64,000 bases of DNA from Aeromonas enteropelogenes (GCF_000819845.1 NZ_CDCG01000013.1:44325-108324), one strand, 5' to 3'. Positions 1-14,482 are shown, numbered from the stretch's first letter. The notes: a model not told the origin generated them from the letters alone. Translations and numbers: made by a program.

Positions 1-428
1 GCGATGCTCGAAACCGCATAGACCATCGAGATATAGCCCTGATACTTGCCCACCTCCCGCGGCGGTATGGTGTCGGCGATGACGGTGAAGGCGAGCGCAA
101 TCAGCCCCCCTCCTCCCATCCCCTGCAGCACTCGCGCAGCCAGCAAGGTTGGCAGATCCTGGGCCAGGGCACAGGCGACGGAACCTGTCAGAAACAGTCC
201 AATACCGATGTTGAGCATTCTCACCCGGCCGAACTGATCGCTCAGCTTGCCGTAGAGAGGGAGCACTGCGGTGGCAGCCAGCAGGTAGGCGGTGACCACC
301 CAGGTGAGAGCAGCACCGGCGTTCAGCTCGGCGCCTATCATGGGCAGCGGCGTGGTGACTATGCTCTTTTCCAGTGAGCCCAGGGCAATCACCAGCGCCA
401 CGCTCGAGAAGATGGTTTTTGGGGACAT
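1..428 (-). CDS. MFS drug exporter, DHA2-like (3' part missing)
   Basis: Reading from the ATG at 428 toward position 1 gives the N-terminal 142 residues of a major facilitator transporter; the rest lies outside the window. Seen: a first hydrophobic segment beginning MSPKTIFSSVALVIALGSLE, a second with TWVVTAYLLAATAVLPLYGKL, and the loop 2-3 signature of the form G-K-L-S-D-Q-F-G-R. A later LQGMGGGGLIALAF stretch fits transmembrane segment 4. The Trp-Val-Val-Thr-Ala-Tyr pattern is typical of the 14-TM DHA2 (EmrB/QacA) group, which expels drugs using the proton gradient. The substrate is unknown. It is divergent from the HAD phosphatase gene, sharing a 168-base intergenic region. Confidence 0.85.
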   Translation of the reverse strand, partial: MSPKTIFSSVALVIALGSLEKSIVTTPLPMIGAELNAGAALTWVVTAYLLAATAVLPLYGKLSDQFGRVRMLNIGIGLFLTGSVACALAQDLPTLLAARVLQGMGGGGLIALAFTVIADTIPPREVGKYQGYISMVYAVSSI

Positions 429-596
429 GGAATGACTCGCTATTCAGGCTGGCCAACTCGGCCTATCACGGGCGGATCATTGTCACACAAATCAGCAAGA
501 GGACAAAAATGGCCCTCCCCCGCACAACCATGAAGCAGATCCCACTCATGCCGTGCCCAATCTGCTAGTCTGCTCCATTTGCTCCGAGGAACCGCC

Positions 597-1193
597 ATGC
601 ATGCCTACGACAGTTTTGCTCACTACGACGCCCTGATCTTCGACATGGATGGCACCCTGGTGGACTCCATGCCCCTGCATCTGGACGCCTGGGCGCTCAC
701 CTGCGCCGAATTCGGCATCCCCTTTGAGCGCGCTCAGCTCTACCAGTATGGCGGCATTCCGACCCGCAAGATCATCGCCATGCTGGCCGAGCAGCAGGGG
801 CTGACGGTCGACGTCGAGGCCTTCGCTCGGCGCAAGATTGCTCTCTATCTGGAACAGATCGATCGGGTCAGCGTCTTTCCTGCCATGTGGGAGCTGGTCC
901 GGCAGTGCCACGGCAAGATACCTATGGGCATTGGCACAGGGTCGCCGCGCAATCAGGCGGAGTCGATCTTAAAGAGCACCGGGCTCGATGCCTATATCCA
1001 GGTGGTGGTGAGCGCCGATGATGTGAGTAACCACAAACCACATCCGGACACCTTCCTGGAGGTGGCCAGACAACTTGGGGTCAATCCGGCCAACTGCCTG
1101 GTCTTTGAGGACACCCGGATCGGGATCGAAGCCGGCAAGGCGGCAGGGATGGAAACCATGCTGGTGATTGAGGGAGAGCCGGATCTGCGATAG
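597..1193 (+). CDS. yqaB: HAD-superfamily sugar phosphatase, YqaB-like
   Basis: A 198-residue cytoplasmic phosphatase. The start at 597 is preferred over the upstream in-frame ATG at 579 because GAGGA at 586-590 sits six bases before it. Motif I FDMDGTLVDSMPLH carries the nucleophile Asp and the acid/base Asp. Motif II GTGSPR is present, and motifs III/IV appear as SNHKPHPDTF and FEDTRIGIEA. This matches the beta-phosphoglucomutase-like subgroup. E. coli YqaB (188 aa) dephosphorylates fructose 1-phosphate and related sugar phosphates; the substrate here is inferred from family only. It stands alone, divergent from the MFS exporter. Confidence 0.88.
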   Translation: MHAYDSFAHYDALIFDMDGTLVDSMPLHLDAWALTCAEFGIPFERAQLYQYGGIPTRKIIAMLAEQQGLTVDVEAFARRKIALYLEQIDRVSVFPAMWELVRQCHGKIPMGIGTGSPRNQAESILKSTGLDAYIQVVVSADDVSNHKPHPDTFLEVARQLGVNPANCLVFEDTRIGIEAGKAAGMETMLVIEGEPDLR

Positions 1194-1257
1194 TACAGAT
1201 TGAGCGAACTTTCCCCACAAGCGAGGAAAAGAGCGGCGGTTGGCCGGGAAGGCGGGA

Positions 1258-1518
1258 TCAGACTCCCGACACGCCGGTTATGGTAGCAGGGTGCGAGTTG
1301 GCCACATAAAAGTCGTCATGTGCCCCGGGTGCGTTTTCCATCTCCTCCTGACTTTGCAGTTGCGCCAAGGCGGCTGCCGGACTGTCGGCAAAGGTGGGGG
1401 CCGCGAGGGGGGAAAAACCCTGTTCAATCAGCTGGCCACGCTCGTCACCATAGCTGGGCGCATTGGCATCGAGATAGGTAAGAGCCTGACCTTGCTTGAA
1501 AAAATGATAATAAGGCAT
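1258..1518 (-). CDS. small conserved-looking protein of unknown function
   Basis: An 86-residue ORF on the minus strand, not recognised. It begins MPYYHFFKQGQALTYLD and is acidic, rich in Ala, Gln and Glu in its second half; no signal peptide or membrane segment is visible. Support for it being real: a strong purine-rich Shine-Dalgarno (AGGGGGGT) lies about six bases before the ATG, codon use resembles neighbouring genes, and no competing gene covers this space. It lies tail to tail with yqaB. Function cannot be assigned. Confidence 0.6.
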   Translation of the reverse strand: MPYYHFFKQGQALTYLDANAPSYGDERGQLIEQGFSPLAAPTFADSPAAALAQLQSQEEMENAPGAHDDFYVANSHPATITGVSGV

Positions 1519-1683
1519 CGAACGACCCCCCTAAAAAGAAAGCGCCATTCTACCCCTTTTCCCATCCCTGCCCGGGACGCAATTGGTGATCCCCTTCACA
1601 ATTTGGCCAACAAAATGGACATACTTGCAGGAGCCTTTCCCTCTCTCCCATTCTCGACAACGGTCCCCATTCTATCGCCAGCA

Positions 1684-1709
1684 ATAAAAACGCCTCCTGA
1701 AAGGAGGCG
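1684..1709 (-). terminator. intrinsic terminator of the ast/DUF1338 cluster
   Basis: On the minus strand an 8-bp perfect stem CGCCTCCT/AGGAGGCG with a 3-base loop (arms 1691-1698 and 1702-1709) is followed by TTTTTATT. It lies about 50 bases after the DUF1338 stop codon. Confidence 0.85.
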
Positions 1710-1756
1710 TTGCTTATGTCACTCTGGCTATCGCCGCATGGGCGACGAGAGCATCG

Positions 1757-2554
1757 TTACATGGCGTTGGTGGATTCGAAAATCTTGTCGGCCGACGCCT
1801 CGACGAAACCCGGGTAGAGGGTGCCGTCGGCCTGCGGGTAACGCAGGGCAAATTCGTAGAAGCAGCTCGGGATGGTGTGCACACCGTCGCTGAAGGCCAC
1901 CTCGGCCTTGTCCGCCATGGTGGAGGATTGCTCCAGCATCACCTGGGGATCCCCTTTCACCTCGCCACCCACGCTGTTGAGCACGAAACCGGCCGCTTTG
2001 AGTGCCGCATTCACCTGCTGGATGGTGTCGAATTCCTTGAGCTGATTGATATTGACGGTGAAGTGGTTGGCTCGATAACCCCAGGCAGCCATCCAGGCTG
2101 CGTACTCGCTCTCCGCCAGCAGAGTCTGGTAGTCGGCCCAGGAGACCTGCCAGGGGGCACCGGCATAGAGGAAGGCATGGGTATCGGTCAGATGGTCGGG
2201 CACCTGATCCACCAGCTTGTGAATGATGGCCTGGGCCTGCTCGGAGAGCTCCTCCACCTTCAGCTCGCTGATAAACACCTTGGGAGCATCCGGATCCTTA
2301 TGCTCGAAGTGCTTGGCGTAGAGCTTCTTGGCCTTGAACTCATACTCCCCCTTCTGCTCGTAACCGAGCGCCAGGAAGTGGGCCGCCAGCTTCTCCAGCC
2401 CCAGCTTGGGCAGGTTGTAGGTGCGAAACGCCACGTGGTCGTTGATGATGGGCTCGCCGCCACCCAGCAGGGCGTGCACCTTGAGGGCGCTCGGCGTCAC
2501 CTTGATGTAGTTGTCCCACAGATGACTGAACAGGGTATCGATATCCTTTTGCAT
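1757..2554 (-). CDS. DUF1338 protein, HglS (2-oxoadipate dioxygenase/decarboxylase)-like
   Basis: 265 residues, start supported by AAGGAAAG just upstream of the ATG. The family includes HglS/YdcJ, an Fe(II) enzyme that converts 2-oxoadipate to D-2-hydroxyglutarate in lysine catabolism and has a vicinal-oxygen-chelate-like fold. Candidate metal ligands are visible: His40 (NDHVAFRTY), His164 (RANHFTVNIN) and Glu234 (CFYEFALRY), the same H...H...E order as in HglS. The protein is much shorter than the ~460-residue HglS proteins, so the exact substrate may differ. It follows astD by 64 bases on the same strand, which suggests co-expression with arginine degradation. Confidence 0.8.
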   Translation of the reverse strand: MQKDIDTLFSHLWDNYIKVTPSALKVHALLGGGEPIINDHVAFRTYNLPKLGLEKLAAHFLALGYEQKGEYEFKAKKLYAKHFEHKDPDAPKVFISELKVEELSEQAQAIIHKLVDQVPDHLTDTHAFLYAGAPWQVSWADYQTLLAESEYAAWMAAWGYRANHFTVNINQLKEFDTIQQVNAALKAAGFVLNSVGGEVKGDPQVMLEQSSTMADKAEVAFSDGVHTIPSCFYEFALRYPQADGTLYPGFVEASADKIFESTNAM

Positions 2555-2583
2555 CTCTCTTTCCTTTGATTGCGGGTACAGAC

Positions 2584-2610
2584 AAGGGCACCCAAAGGGT
2601 GCCCCTTTTT
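2584..2610. terminator. hairpin between astD and the DUF1338 gene
   Basis: Perfect 8-bp stem GGGCACCC (2586-2593) / GGGTGCCC (2597-2604) with an AAA loop. On the plus strand it is followed by CTTTTT, a good terminator shape, although no plus-strand gene ends here. On the minus strand (ast direction) only TTGTC follows, so termination would be weak or partial. It may reduce read-through into the DUF1338 gene. Confidence 0.5.
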
Positions 2611-2618
2611 CGTTATTG

Positions 2619-5178
<2,560 letters not shown>

Positions 5179-5253
5179 AAATGACAACTCCCTTTCATTG
5201 ACGACAGGTGGGGCCCCGGCTCCAGCCGGGAGGACTCCCCACCTCAATTTGGA

Positions 5254-6510
<1,257 letters not shown>

Positions 6511-6630
6511 TCAAAAGTTAAATCCGTGTAAACGTGACGGGATTATCACAGAAATAAAGTAAAAAGTCTGTAACAAAACGGACTATGGGGAACAATCTTC
6601 GATTAGCCTTGAGATTTTAGGCAACCGCAT

Positions 6631-6697
6631 TGCATAACGTATCAAGGGGGCTTGGCAAGAGATAATTTGGGCAGGAGGGGCAGTGAATAAACTATCA
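6631..6697. promoter_or_regulatory. two similar near-palindromic motifs upstream of astC (possible ARG-box-like)
   Basis: TGCATAACGTATCA (6631-6644) and TGAATAAACTATCA (6684-6697) match each other at 11 of 14 positions and lie in the 276-base gap between pabA and astC. They loosely resemble the ArgR box pattern TGAAT-N4-ATTCA, with the right half imperfect. Their 53-base spacing is not that of a classic paired ARG box. Assignment is weak. Confidence 0.25.
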
Positions 6698-6747
6698 GGG
6701 AAATTTTTTTTGCCTTCTCTCGATTCTGAGAGGGCGATCACGAATTT

Positions 6748-7329
6748 TTACGAACGAGCGAGAAAATTGGCCAGTAACTGATGGCCTTGCTCACTCAAAA
6801 TGCTCTCCGGATGGAACTGAACTCCTTCGACATCAAGCGTCTTGTGGCGCAGCCCCATGATCTCGTCAAACGAGCCATCGGCATGCTCGCTCCAGGCGGT
6901 GATCTCGAAGCAATCGGGCAGCGTTGCCTGCTCTACCACCAGCGAGTGATAGCGGGTCACCCGCAGCGGATCCTTGAGCCCCTTGAAGACCCCCTCGCCC
7001 CGATGGCGAATGAGCGAGGTCTTGCCATGCATCACCTGACGGGCTCGCACCACGCGGGCACCAAACGCCTGTGCCAGGGACTGGTGACCAAGGCAGACAC
7101 CGAGAATGGGCAATCGGCCGGAAAAATGGGTAATAGCGGCGAGGGAAATACCCGCCTCGTTGGGCGTGCAGGGGCCGGGAGAAATAACCAGATAGCGGGG
7201 AGATAATTGCGTAATGTCGGTCAGAGTCAGCTCATCATTACGCCTGACCACTACTTCTTGTCCCAGGGCGCCAAAATATTGCACCAGGTTCCAGGTAAAG
7301 GAATCGTAGTTATCGATCAATAACAGCAT
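6748..7329 (-). CDS. pabA: aminodeoxychorismate synthase glutaminase subunit
   Basis: 193 residues, a class I glutamine amidotransferase. It hydrolyses glutamine and passes ammonia to PabB, which makes 4-amino-4-deoxychorismate for folate; the family can also act as TrpG. The catalytic triad is visible: Cys79 in GVCLGHQ, and His173 and Glu175 in FHPES. The N-terminal [19 protein letters not shown] is the family signature. It is last in the trpS - small protein - pabA series on the minus strand. Anthranilate synthase genes are not in the window, so the pab assignment relies on context and similarity. Confidence 0.9.
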   Translation of the reverse strand: MLLLIDNYDSFTWNLVQYFGALGQEVVVRRNDELTLTDITQLSPRYLVISPGPCTPNEAGISLAAITHFSGRLPILGVCLGHQSLAQAFGARVVRARQVMHGKTSLIRHRGEGVFKGLKDPLRVTRYHSLVVEQATLPDCFEITAWSEHADGSFDEIMGLRHKTLDVEGVQFHPESILSEQGHQLLANFLARS

Positions 7330-7350
7330 GTGATAACCAGTGGCCGAGAA

Positions 7351-7566
7351 TTAACGGTCGAGAAAACGACCCTGTTCCATTTCCCGTTCACGCTGGCATT
7401 CGGCCAGATAGATGGCGGCAGCGATGGCGGGAGTTTTGTGATGCTTGTCGATGGCATTGGAAACCATCAGTTGCAGGGTATTGAGGTTTTTAGCCTTGCG
7501 GAATTTACGCAGCCAGTGACCCTTGTCACTCAGCTCTTCAACGGAGACATTTGATTGAACGGACAT
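7351..7566 (-). CDS. small basic protein of unknown function between trpS and pabA
   Basis: 71 residues if started at the ATG at 7566 (MSVQSNVSVEELSDKGH); an ATG 17 codons earlier (7617) has no visible ribosome site. The sequence is helical-looking and charged (WLRKFRKAKNLNTLQLM, ECQREREMEQGR), with no signal peptide or membrane segment. It lies 21 bases before pabA and 120 after trpS on the same strand, so it is probably co-transcribed. I do not recognise the family. Confidence 0.6.
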   Translation of the reverse strand: MSVQSNVSVEELSDKGHWLRKFRKAKNLNTLQLMVSNAIDKHHKTPAIAAAIYLAECQREREMEQGRFLDR

Positions 7567-7686
7567 ACTTGCTCTTGGGGAAATAACCCGGGTTGAAAAA
7601 GGGAAATAATTAAACAATTAACAGCAGGGAAAATAAAGAAAGCCAGGCAAATACCCAGCTCTCTTCAACTACACCTTCCCAGTATG

Positions 7687-8691
<1,005 letters not shown>

Positions 8692-8733
8692 GAGAGTAGT
8701 AATCCTTGTTATTCAGCCAGCCCAGCTGCGCTA

Positions 8734-9402
8734 TTAGACCAAAAGTGCATCGAGCTGTGCAAACTGCTCGCATACCCAGTCAGGATGGGAATCGGCGATA
8801 GGGCGGCCATAGTTGTAGCCGTAGGTGAGCCCCACTACCTTCATGCCGGCCGCCTTGGCAGCCAGCACGTCATTTTCGGAGTCGCCCACCATCAGGGTGC
8901 GAGCCGGGCTCACCCCCAGTTCGTGGCAGGCGTGCAGCAGGGGCTCCGGATTGGGTTTCTTCTGGGGAACGCAGTTGCCGCCAAGCCAGAGCGCGAAGCA
9001 ATCGGCAATGCCGAGGGCATCGAGAATGGGCTGCACGAACTGGCTCGGTTTGTTGGTTACCACCGCCTGGCGGTAACCCAGTTTCTGCAGGCGGCGCAGG
9101 CTCTGCTCCACCCCCTCATACATGTCCAGTCCTTGCAGCAGGCAAGCCTGATAGTGACCATCAAACAGGGCACGGGCCTTGGCAAACAGCGCCGGATCGG
9201 CTTCGCAATGGGCAAGCGCCCGCTGGATCAGCTTGTCGGCACCGTTGCCGACCCAGGTGCGCACCAGCGCCTCGTCGGCCTCGGCCAGCTCCAGGTCGGC
9301 CAGAGTACGGTTGACCGCCAGTGCCAGCTGGGCGGCACTGTCGATAAGGGTGCCATCCAGATCGAACAGCACCAGATCAAATTCACGATTAACGACGGAC
9401 AT
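8734..9402 (-). CDS. gph: phosphoglycolate phosphatase
   Basis: 222 residues, a HAD phosphatase that removes phosphate from 2-phosphoglycolate, a product of oxidative DNA end repair. Motif I is FDLDGTLID with Asp14 and Asp16; VTNKPS (motif II), KPNPEP (motif III) and GDSENDV (motif IV) follow. The start [10 protein letters not shown] has GGAG about eight bases upstream and overlaps the end of rpe by 14 bases, suggesting translational coupling. The frame is open further upstream inside rpe, which is a shadow. Somewhat shorter than the 252-residue E. coli protein. Confidence 0.93.
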   Translation of the reverse strand: MSVVNREFDLVLFDLDGTLIDSAAQLALAVNRTLADLELAEADEALVRTWVGNGADKLIQRALAHCEADPALFAKARALFDGHYQACLLQGLDMYEGVEQSLRRLQKLGYRQAVVTNKPSQFVQPILDALGIADCFALWLGGNCVPQKKPNPEPLLHACHELGVSPARTLMVGDSENDVLAAKAAGMKVVGLTYGYNYGRPIADSHPDWVCEQFAQLDALLV

Positions 9403-10063
9403 CAGCAAGCTCCACACGCATCTGATCGATAACGGCCTTGTAGTCCGGCTTGCCGAAGATGGCGGAACCGGCCACGAACATGTCGGCACCGGCCTCGGCG
9501 ATCTCGCGGATGTTGTCGACCTTGACACCACCGTCAATCTCGAGGCGGATGTCGCGGCCGCTCTCGTCGATCAGGCGGCGCACCTGGCGCAGCTTGTCGA
9601 GGGTACCGGGAATGAAGCTCTGGCCACCGAAGCCCGGGTTGACCGACATCAGCAGGATCACGTCCAGCTTGTCCATCACATACTCGAGGCAGGAGAGAGA
9701 GGTGGCCGGATTCAGCACCAGGCCCGCCTGGCAGCCCTGCTCCTTGATAAGACCGAGGGAGCGGTCAACGTGATCGGAGGCTTCCGGATGGAAGGTGATG
9801 AGGGAAGCCCCGGCCTTGGCGAAATCGGGAATGATGCGATCCACCGGCTTGACCATCAGATGGACGTCGATGGGCGCCTCGATACCGTAGTCGCGCAGGG
9901 CCTGACAGACCATGGGGCCGATAGTCAGGTTCGGCACATAGTGGTTGTCCATCACGTCGAAGTGAACCACGTCGGCACCGGCAGCCAGCACCTTGGCAAC
10001 ATCGTCACCCAGACGGGCGAAATCGGCGGAGAGGATCGAGGGGGCAATCAGAAAGTTTTTCAT
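9389..10063 (-). CDS. rpe: ribulose-phosphate 3-epimerase
   Basis: 224 residues (E. coli Rpe 225). Interconverts ribulose 5-phosphate and xylulose 5-phosphate in the pentose phosphate pathway. The TIM-barrel signature starts [19 protein letters not shown], with metal ligands His34, Asp36 and His67-region residues expected; [14 protein letters not shown] and the C-terminal [10 protein letters not shown] loop are intact. Two earlier ATGs (within nine bases) are possible but the family start is at 10063. It overlaps gph by 14 bases and follows dam. Confidence 0.95.
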   Translation of the reverse strand: MKNFLIAPSILSADFARLGDDVAKVLAAGADVVHFDVMDNHYVPNLTIGPMVCQALRDYGIEAPIDVHLMVKPVDRIIPDFAKAGASLITFHPEASDHVDRSLGLIKEQGCQAGLVLNPATSLSCLEYVMDKLDVILLMSVNPGFGGQSFIPGTLDKLRQVRRLIDESGRDIRLEIDGGVKVDNIREIAEAGADMFVAGSAIFGKPDYKAVIDQMRVELADVRR

Positions 10064-10219
10064 CAGCATCATCCATTGGCAGCCAGGGAGAAAAAACGGC
10101 GCAATTTTAGCGTAAATATCCGGTGAAAACGACTCGAAAGGCCGAGAAAGGGGGCAATCCTTCCCGCCATCCCCTCCACGATCCCAATGCCAGCCTGAAG
10201 GATGACAAAACGCCAACAA

Positions 10220-10245
10220 AAAACGGCGCCCTCGGGCGCCGTTTT
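10220..10245 (-). terminator. intrinsic terminator after dam
   Basis: Strong GC stem AAAACGGCGCC / GGCGCCGTTTT with a short CGAG-type loop, immediately after the dam stop codon (10247-10249). The A/T flanks make it usable in both directions. It separates dam from rpe, so rpe-gph-trpS probably also has its own promoter. Confidence 0.85.
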
Positions 10246-10246
10246 A

Positions 10247-11119
10247 TCAGCTCAGCGGCAGCAGCTCGCTGTCGCTTGGGTAATACCCCTGCTCGGGCTC
10301 GATGCCGGGCGGATAGAGCGCCAGCAGTTCGGCCACCTTGTTGCGGGTACCGCCGTTGCGGCTGATGGTGCGCTTGACCAGGATCTCGTCGAGACGGGCA
10401 CCGCGATAGAGCTCGCGGGTCAGTTCGATATCGTGGTTGCTGATGAGCACGGGCACCCCTTTATGGGCTGCGGTGTGACGGGCCAGGCGGGCCAGCACCG
10501 CCTGATCATCCAGGGTAAAGCCACCGGCCGCATAGGTGGTAAAGCTCGCCGTGGTGGAGAGCGGCGCGTAAGGGGGATCACAGTAGATCACCCAATCCTC
10601 CTCAGCCCGCTTGATGGCATCGGCGTAGCTTTCGCAGATGAAGGTCGCCTTCTGCGCCTTTTCGGCGAAGGCCCACAGCTCCTTCTCCGGGAAATAGGGC
10701 TTCTTGTAGGAACCGAAAGGCACGTTGAAACCGCCCTTCTTGTTATAGCGACACAGGCCATTGAAACCGTGGCGGTTGAGGAACAGGAACAGCAGCGCCC
10801 GCTCGAAGGTGTCTTCGGTGTGGTTGAACTGGGTACGCAGCCGGTAATAGGCCGCCTTGTGGTTGTGTTCAGCTACAAAGAGCTTGCGCGCCTCGTCGAT
10901 AAAGTTATCCGGCGTCAGCTTGAGATGATTGTAGAGACTGATGAGATCCGGATTGATGTCGTTGAGCACATAAGCGTCGTAGTCGGTGTTGAGAAACACG
11001 GACCCGGCCCCGACGAAGGGCTCCAGCAACACACGCCCGGCCGGCAAGCGCTCGGCGATCTCTTCAACCAGGGAGTATTTTCCCCCGGCCCATTTTAAAA
11101 AAGCGCGTGTTTTCTTCAT
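10247..11119 (-). CDS. dam: DNA adenine methyltransferase (GATC)
   Basis: 290 residues. Transfers a methyl group from S-adenosylmethionine to adenine N6 in GATC, which guides mismatch repair and replication timing. AdoMet-binding FVGAGS is at 35-40 after KWAGGKYSL, and the catalytic DPPY is Asp181-Tyr184; the downstream SNHD segment also fits Dam. It is followed by a strong terminator and preceded by damX with a 70-base gap. Not part of a restriction system: no nuclease gene is near. Confidence 0.97.
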   Translation of the reverse strand: MKKTRAFLKWAGGKYSLVEEIAERLPAGRVLLEPFVGAGSVFLNTDYDAYVLNDINPDLISLYNHLKLTPDNFIDEARKLFVAEHNHKAAYYRLRTQFNHTEDTFERALLFLFLNRHGFNGLCRYNKKGGFNVPFGSYKKPYFPEKELWAFAEKAQKATFICESYADAIKRAEEDWVIYCDPPYAPLSTTASFTTYAAGGFTLDDQAVLARLARHTAAHKGVPVLISNHDIELTRELYRGARLDEILVKRTISRNGGTRNKVAELLALYPPGIEPEQGYYPSDSELLPLS

Positions 11120-11189
11120 GGAAATCCGGTGTGTAAGAAGGCAAGACCCAAAAAGGGGGATGATTCTACCCCCTTATCCGGTATCAAGG

Positions 11190-12749
11190 CTATTGCTTCA
11201 GCTCTTTTTGTACCTGGGCAAACGACTTGGGCCAGGGTTGCCCCTTCAGCAGAGCTGGAGACAGCTTGCGGATCGCGCTCTTGGCCTGGGTCAGGGTCGC
11301 GTAGTCCCCCTGCAGCACCACAAACCAGGGGCTGCCACGGAACTGGGTCTGATAGACCCAGACCTTGCCGGACAAACCATGTTCGGCAACAAACTGATCC
11401 ACCGTCTTGGTGTTGCTCGCCCCCATCAGCTGGATGCTGTAGTGGTTGCGTGCCTTCTTGTTCAGGGTCGCCACCGGGGTCAGGGCCACCTTGGGAGCCG
11501 GCGCAGCCGCCGGCTGAACGGTCGGTTGGCTCGTAGTGGCCGAAGGCTCGGCTGCCTTGACAGGCTTTTGCTGTGCACCGCTTGCCGCGCTGGCAACGGC
11601 CCCGCTGGCTACTGTGCTCTTGCCGGTCAGCTCGTCGACCACCTCGGTCGGCAGGGCACCGCTCACGCCGGGATCCGTCATCAACTTCTGGACGACTTCA
11701 TCGGAGATCACCACCCGGCGCCCTTCATAGTTGGTGGACTCGGTAGTGACGGTATCACTCTCTACCGACTTGGGCAGCACTTTCGCCTCCGGTTGCCAAT
11801 CCTTGACCACGGAGTTGGGATTCGTAGCTGCGCCATCATCTTGTCCCTTGGCAGCTCCGTCATCAGCGCCACCCGTGGTGACGGGAGAATCGCCCGGAAC
11901 CGGAGGCGGTAGGGCCGTCGTTTGAGTCGATTCCTGAGGAGTGGTGGAGGTGTCACCACCAAACAGGGCCGGCAGCAAATAGCTCAGGGCCAGCAGGCCA
12001 GCCGCCAGCGCGGCAATAGAGAGGGCAACCTTCTTGACAGGCAGTTCTGCCTGACGCTTCTTGGGCCTTCTGTCGGTCATGATATCCTCCAGTAACTGCA
12101 TGATGGTGGACGGGTGTCCACTTGCCGTTGTCAGGATCTCTTCCACTTTCACTTTGGGCAAGAGGGCTGTCGGGATCTTGAGCTCCTTGGCCTTCTCGTA
12201 CAAGAAGATGCGTTGCTCCGGCGGACTCAGAGGCTGGACCTCCAGCTCGAGGGGCGGCATGGCGCGTCCCTTGAGCAGTGGCCGCTGACTACGACACCAG
12301 GTGTCACTGCCCGAGACCAGGATGGCCAGCTGGTGCGGCGCCGCCAGGGTGTCGTTGTGACGACTGATGGCCCACAGCTCTCCCAGCACGTCGGCGGGCA
12401 GCTCATCGGCCCGTTCGATGATCAGCAGCAGTGTCGCCGGCTTGGCCCCCTCCAGCATGCGAAAGAAGCTGTCTGCCAGCGCATCCTGAGGATTGAACAG
12501 GGGACGAGCCACCACCTGGGGCAGCAGCAGCTGACGCACATCCGCCATCTTCATGGCCGGCGTGCCAATCAGGCTGACGACACGTACCTTTTCCGGCAAC
12601 TGGCTGATCAGGGTCTCGCACAGAGTGCCGCGACCACTGCCCGGTTTGCCGGAGAGAAAAATGAAAGGGTGATTGAATTCAATCAGATGCAGCAGCCGGT
12701 CAACCAGCTGCCGCTGGGAAGGAAGCTTAAGCAGCTTATTATTAGTCAC
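11190..12749 (-). CDS. damX: DamX, SPOR-domain cell-division protein
   Basis: 519 residues. An N-terminal AAA-like ATPase domain carries a Walker A-type loop GKPGSGRGT at 34-42 and an IIERADELP segment resembling Walker B. A basic stretch near residue 224 precedes a single transmembrane helix at about 240-262. A long Ser/Thr/Pro/Ala-rich linker leads to a C-terminal SPOR domain (about 435-510, HYSIQLMGA ... WFVVLQGDY), which binds denuded septal peptidoglycan. The start is GTG at 12747-12749 and overlaps the aroB stop by eight bases. Inner membrane, septal ring. Confidence 0.93.
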   Translation of the reverse strand: MTNNKLLKLPSQRQLVDRLLHLIEFNHPFIFLSGKPGSGRGTLCETLISQLPEKVRVVSLIGTPAMKMADVRQLLLPQVVARPLFNPQDALADSFFRMLEGAKPATLLLIIERADELPADVLGELWAISRHNDTLAAPHQLAILVSGSDTWCRSQRPLLKGRAMPPLELEVQPLSPPEQRIFLYEKAKELKIPTALLPKVKVEEILTTASGHPSTIMQLLEDIMTDRRPKKRQAELPVKKVALSIAALAAGLLALSYLLPALFGGDTSTTPQESTQTTALPPPVPGDSPVTTGGADDGAAKGQDDGAATNPNSVVKDWQPEAKVLPKSVESDTVTTESTNYEGRRVVISDEVVQKLMTDPGVSGALPTEVVDELTGKSTVASGAVASAASGAQQKPVKAAEPSATTSQPTVQPAAAPAPKVALTPVATLNKKARNHYSIQLMGASNTKTVDQFVAEHGLSGKVWVYQTQFRGSPWFVVLQGDYATLTQAKSAIRKLSPALLKGQPWPKSFAQVQKELKQ

Positions 12750-13821
12750 GTCCAGACTCGATCACCGCCAACAGTTCGGCATCGGAGACATCGGCCACCA
12801 CCTGTGCATGGCCGATACCCACCGGCAATACCAGGCGCAACTTGCCTTCGAGGACCTTCTTGTCACGGCGCATATGGCGAATGAAGGCGGCAAAATCCAT
12901 CTCGGCCGGGGCCTTGATGGGAAGATTGGCCGCCAGCAGCAAGGCGCGAACGCGTGCCACCTGTGATTCGGTCATCTCACCCCTGGCCAGCGCAGTGTCG
13001 GCCGCCAGCATGGTGCCGGCCGCAACGGCCTCGCCATGGAGCCAGTTGCCATAACCCTGTTCGGCTTCTATGGCATGACCAAAGGTATGACCCAGATTGA
13101 GCAGTGCACGTACACCCTGCTCGGTCTCGTCCTGCCCGACCACATCGGCCTTGATTTCGCAGCAGCGTTTAATGGCATAGGAGAGGGCGGCAGGGTCCAG
13201 CCGTTGCAGACGGGTCATGTTCTGCTCCAGCCAACTGAAGAACTCGGCATCCCAAATGATGCCGTATTTGATCACCTCGGCCATTCCGGCGGCAAATTCA
13301 CGCGCAGGCAGGGTGCTCAGGCACTCGGTGTCGATGATGACCTGTCTGGGCTGATAGAAAGCCCCGATCATGTTCTTGCCGAGGGGATGATTGACGGCGG
13401 TCTTGCCGCCGACGGAGGAGTCAACCTGGGAGAGCAGTGTAGTCGGGATCTGGATAAAAGGAATGCCACGTTGATAGCTTGCTGCCGCAAAGCCCACCAC
13501 ATCCCCTATCACACCGCCCCCCAGGGCGATCAGCGTGGTATCACGCCCATGGTTGGTTTCAAGCAGAGCAGACATGATCTGCTCAAAGGTCGCCAGGTTC
13601 TTGTAGGCCTCGCCATCTGGCAGGATCAGGTGTTCTACCTGAAAATCCGACAGCAGGGCGCTGACCCGTTCAAGATAGAGAGGGGCGACGACCGTATTGG
13701 TCACTATCATCACCCGCTTGCCCTTGATGGCCGATGCCAGCACCTCGGGGCGCTGCAACAAGCCTGCGGCTATCTCGATGGGATAGCTGCGTTCACCCAG
13801 TTCGACCTTCAACCGTTCCAT
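12742..13821 (-). CDS. aroB: 3-dehydroquinate synthase
   Basis: 359 residues, the usual length. Converts DAHP to 3-dehydroquinate, the second shikimate step, with NAD+ and a divalent metal. The NAD-binding [11 protein letters not shown], substrate loop [23 protein letters not shown] and metal-site [10 protein letters not shown] are all intact. It sits between aroK (14 bases upstream) and damX (8-base overlap), the standard aroK-aroB-damX-dam order. Confidence 0.97.
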   Translation of the reverse strand: MERLKVELGERSYPIEIAAGLLQRPEVLASAIKGKRVMIVTNTVVAPLYLERVSALLSDFQVEHLILPDGEAYKNLATFEQIMSALLETNHGRDTTLIALGGGVIGDVVGFAAASYQRGIPFIQIPTTLLSQVDSSVGGKTAVNHPLGKNMIGAFYQPRQVIIDTECLSTLPAREFAAGMAEVIKYGIIWDAEFFSWLEQNMTRLQRLDPAALSYAIKRCCEIKADVVGQDETEQGVRALLNLGHTFGHAIEAEQGYGNWLHGEAVAAGTMLAADTALARGEMTESQVARVRALLLAANLPIKAPAEMDFAAFIRHMRRDKKVLEGKLRLVLPVGIGHAQVVADVSDAELLAVIESGRD

Positions 13822-13835
13822 GGACGTCCTCTAGA

Positions 13836-14354
13836 TTACATACCGATCAGTTTTACAATTTGATTGGCAACGATTTTGGCGCTCTGGTCGTCGGTGTGCA
13901 CCACAAAATCGGCCACCTCTTCATACAGGGCATTGCGCTCTTTTGCCAGACGCTCGAGCACTTCACGTGCCGGCTCTTCGGTCTGCAGCAGTGGGCGACG
14001 CTTGTCACGCTGGGTGCGCGCCAGCTGCTTTTCGATAGTGGTTTCGAGATAGACCACGATCCCGCGGGCAGACAACTTGTTGCGGGTTTCGCGGCTCTTG
14101 ATGGCACCGCCACCGGTCGCCAGCACGATACCCTGCTGCTCCGACAGCTCGCCGATCACCTTCTCTTCGCGAATACGGAAACCCTCTTCGCCTTCAACAT
14201 CGAACACCCAGCTGATATCAGCACCACTGCGGCGCTCAATCTCATGATCTGAGTCGAAAAACTCCATATGCAGTTGTTCTGCCAGATGTCTACCTATGGT
14301 GCTCTTGCCCGCACCCATGGGACCTATCAGGAAAATATTGCGTTTCTCAGCCAT
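13836..14354 (-). CDS. aroK: shikimate kinase I
   Basis: 172 residues (E. coli AroK 173). Phosphorylates shikimate with ATP. P-loop GPMGAGKST at 11-19, shikimate-binding DSD at 34-36, GGGAI loop and the lid region RDKRRPLL are present. It heads aroK-aroB and lies 190 bases after pilQ, a gap holding a strong inverted repeat. Confidence 0.96.
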   Translation of the reverse strand: MAEKRNIFLIGPMGAGKSTIGRHLAEQLHMEFFDSDHEIERRSGADISWVFDVEGEEGFRIREEKVIGELSEQQGIVLATGGGAIKSRETRNKLSARGIVVYLETTIEKQLARTQRDKRRPLLQTEEPAREVLERLAKERNALYEEVADFVVHTDDQSAKIVANQIVKLIGM

Positions 14355-14482
14355 GTCTTTTCGTTAGTAATTACAAACTGTACGACCCCGATAAATACTG
14401 GATCGGGGTACCTATGAACCTTATCTTGCGATGGATCAGGAGGGGGATTATCTCAATAGAAATCAGGACTGGCAACCGCAGC

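Noticed and set aside
6705..6740. Hairpin GCCTTCTCTC...GAGAGGGC after pabA as a terminator
   Set aside because: The T run precedes the stem on the plus strand and no T run follows on the minus strand, so the geometry is wrong for either direction.
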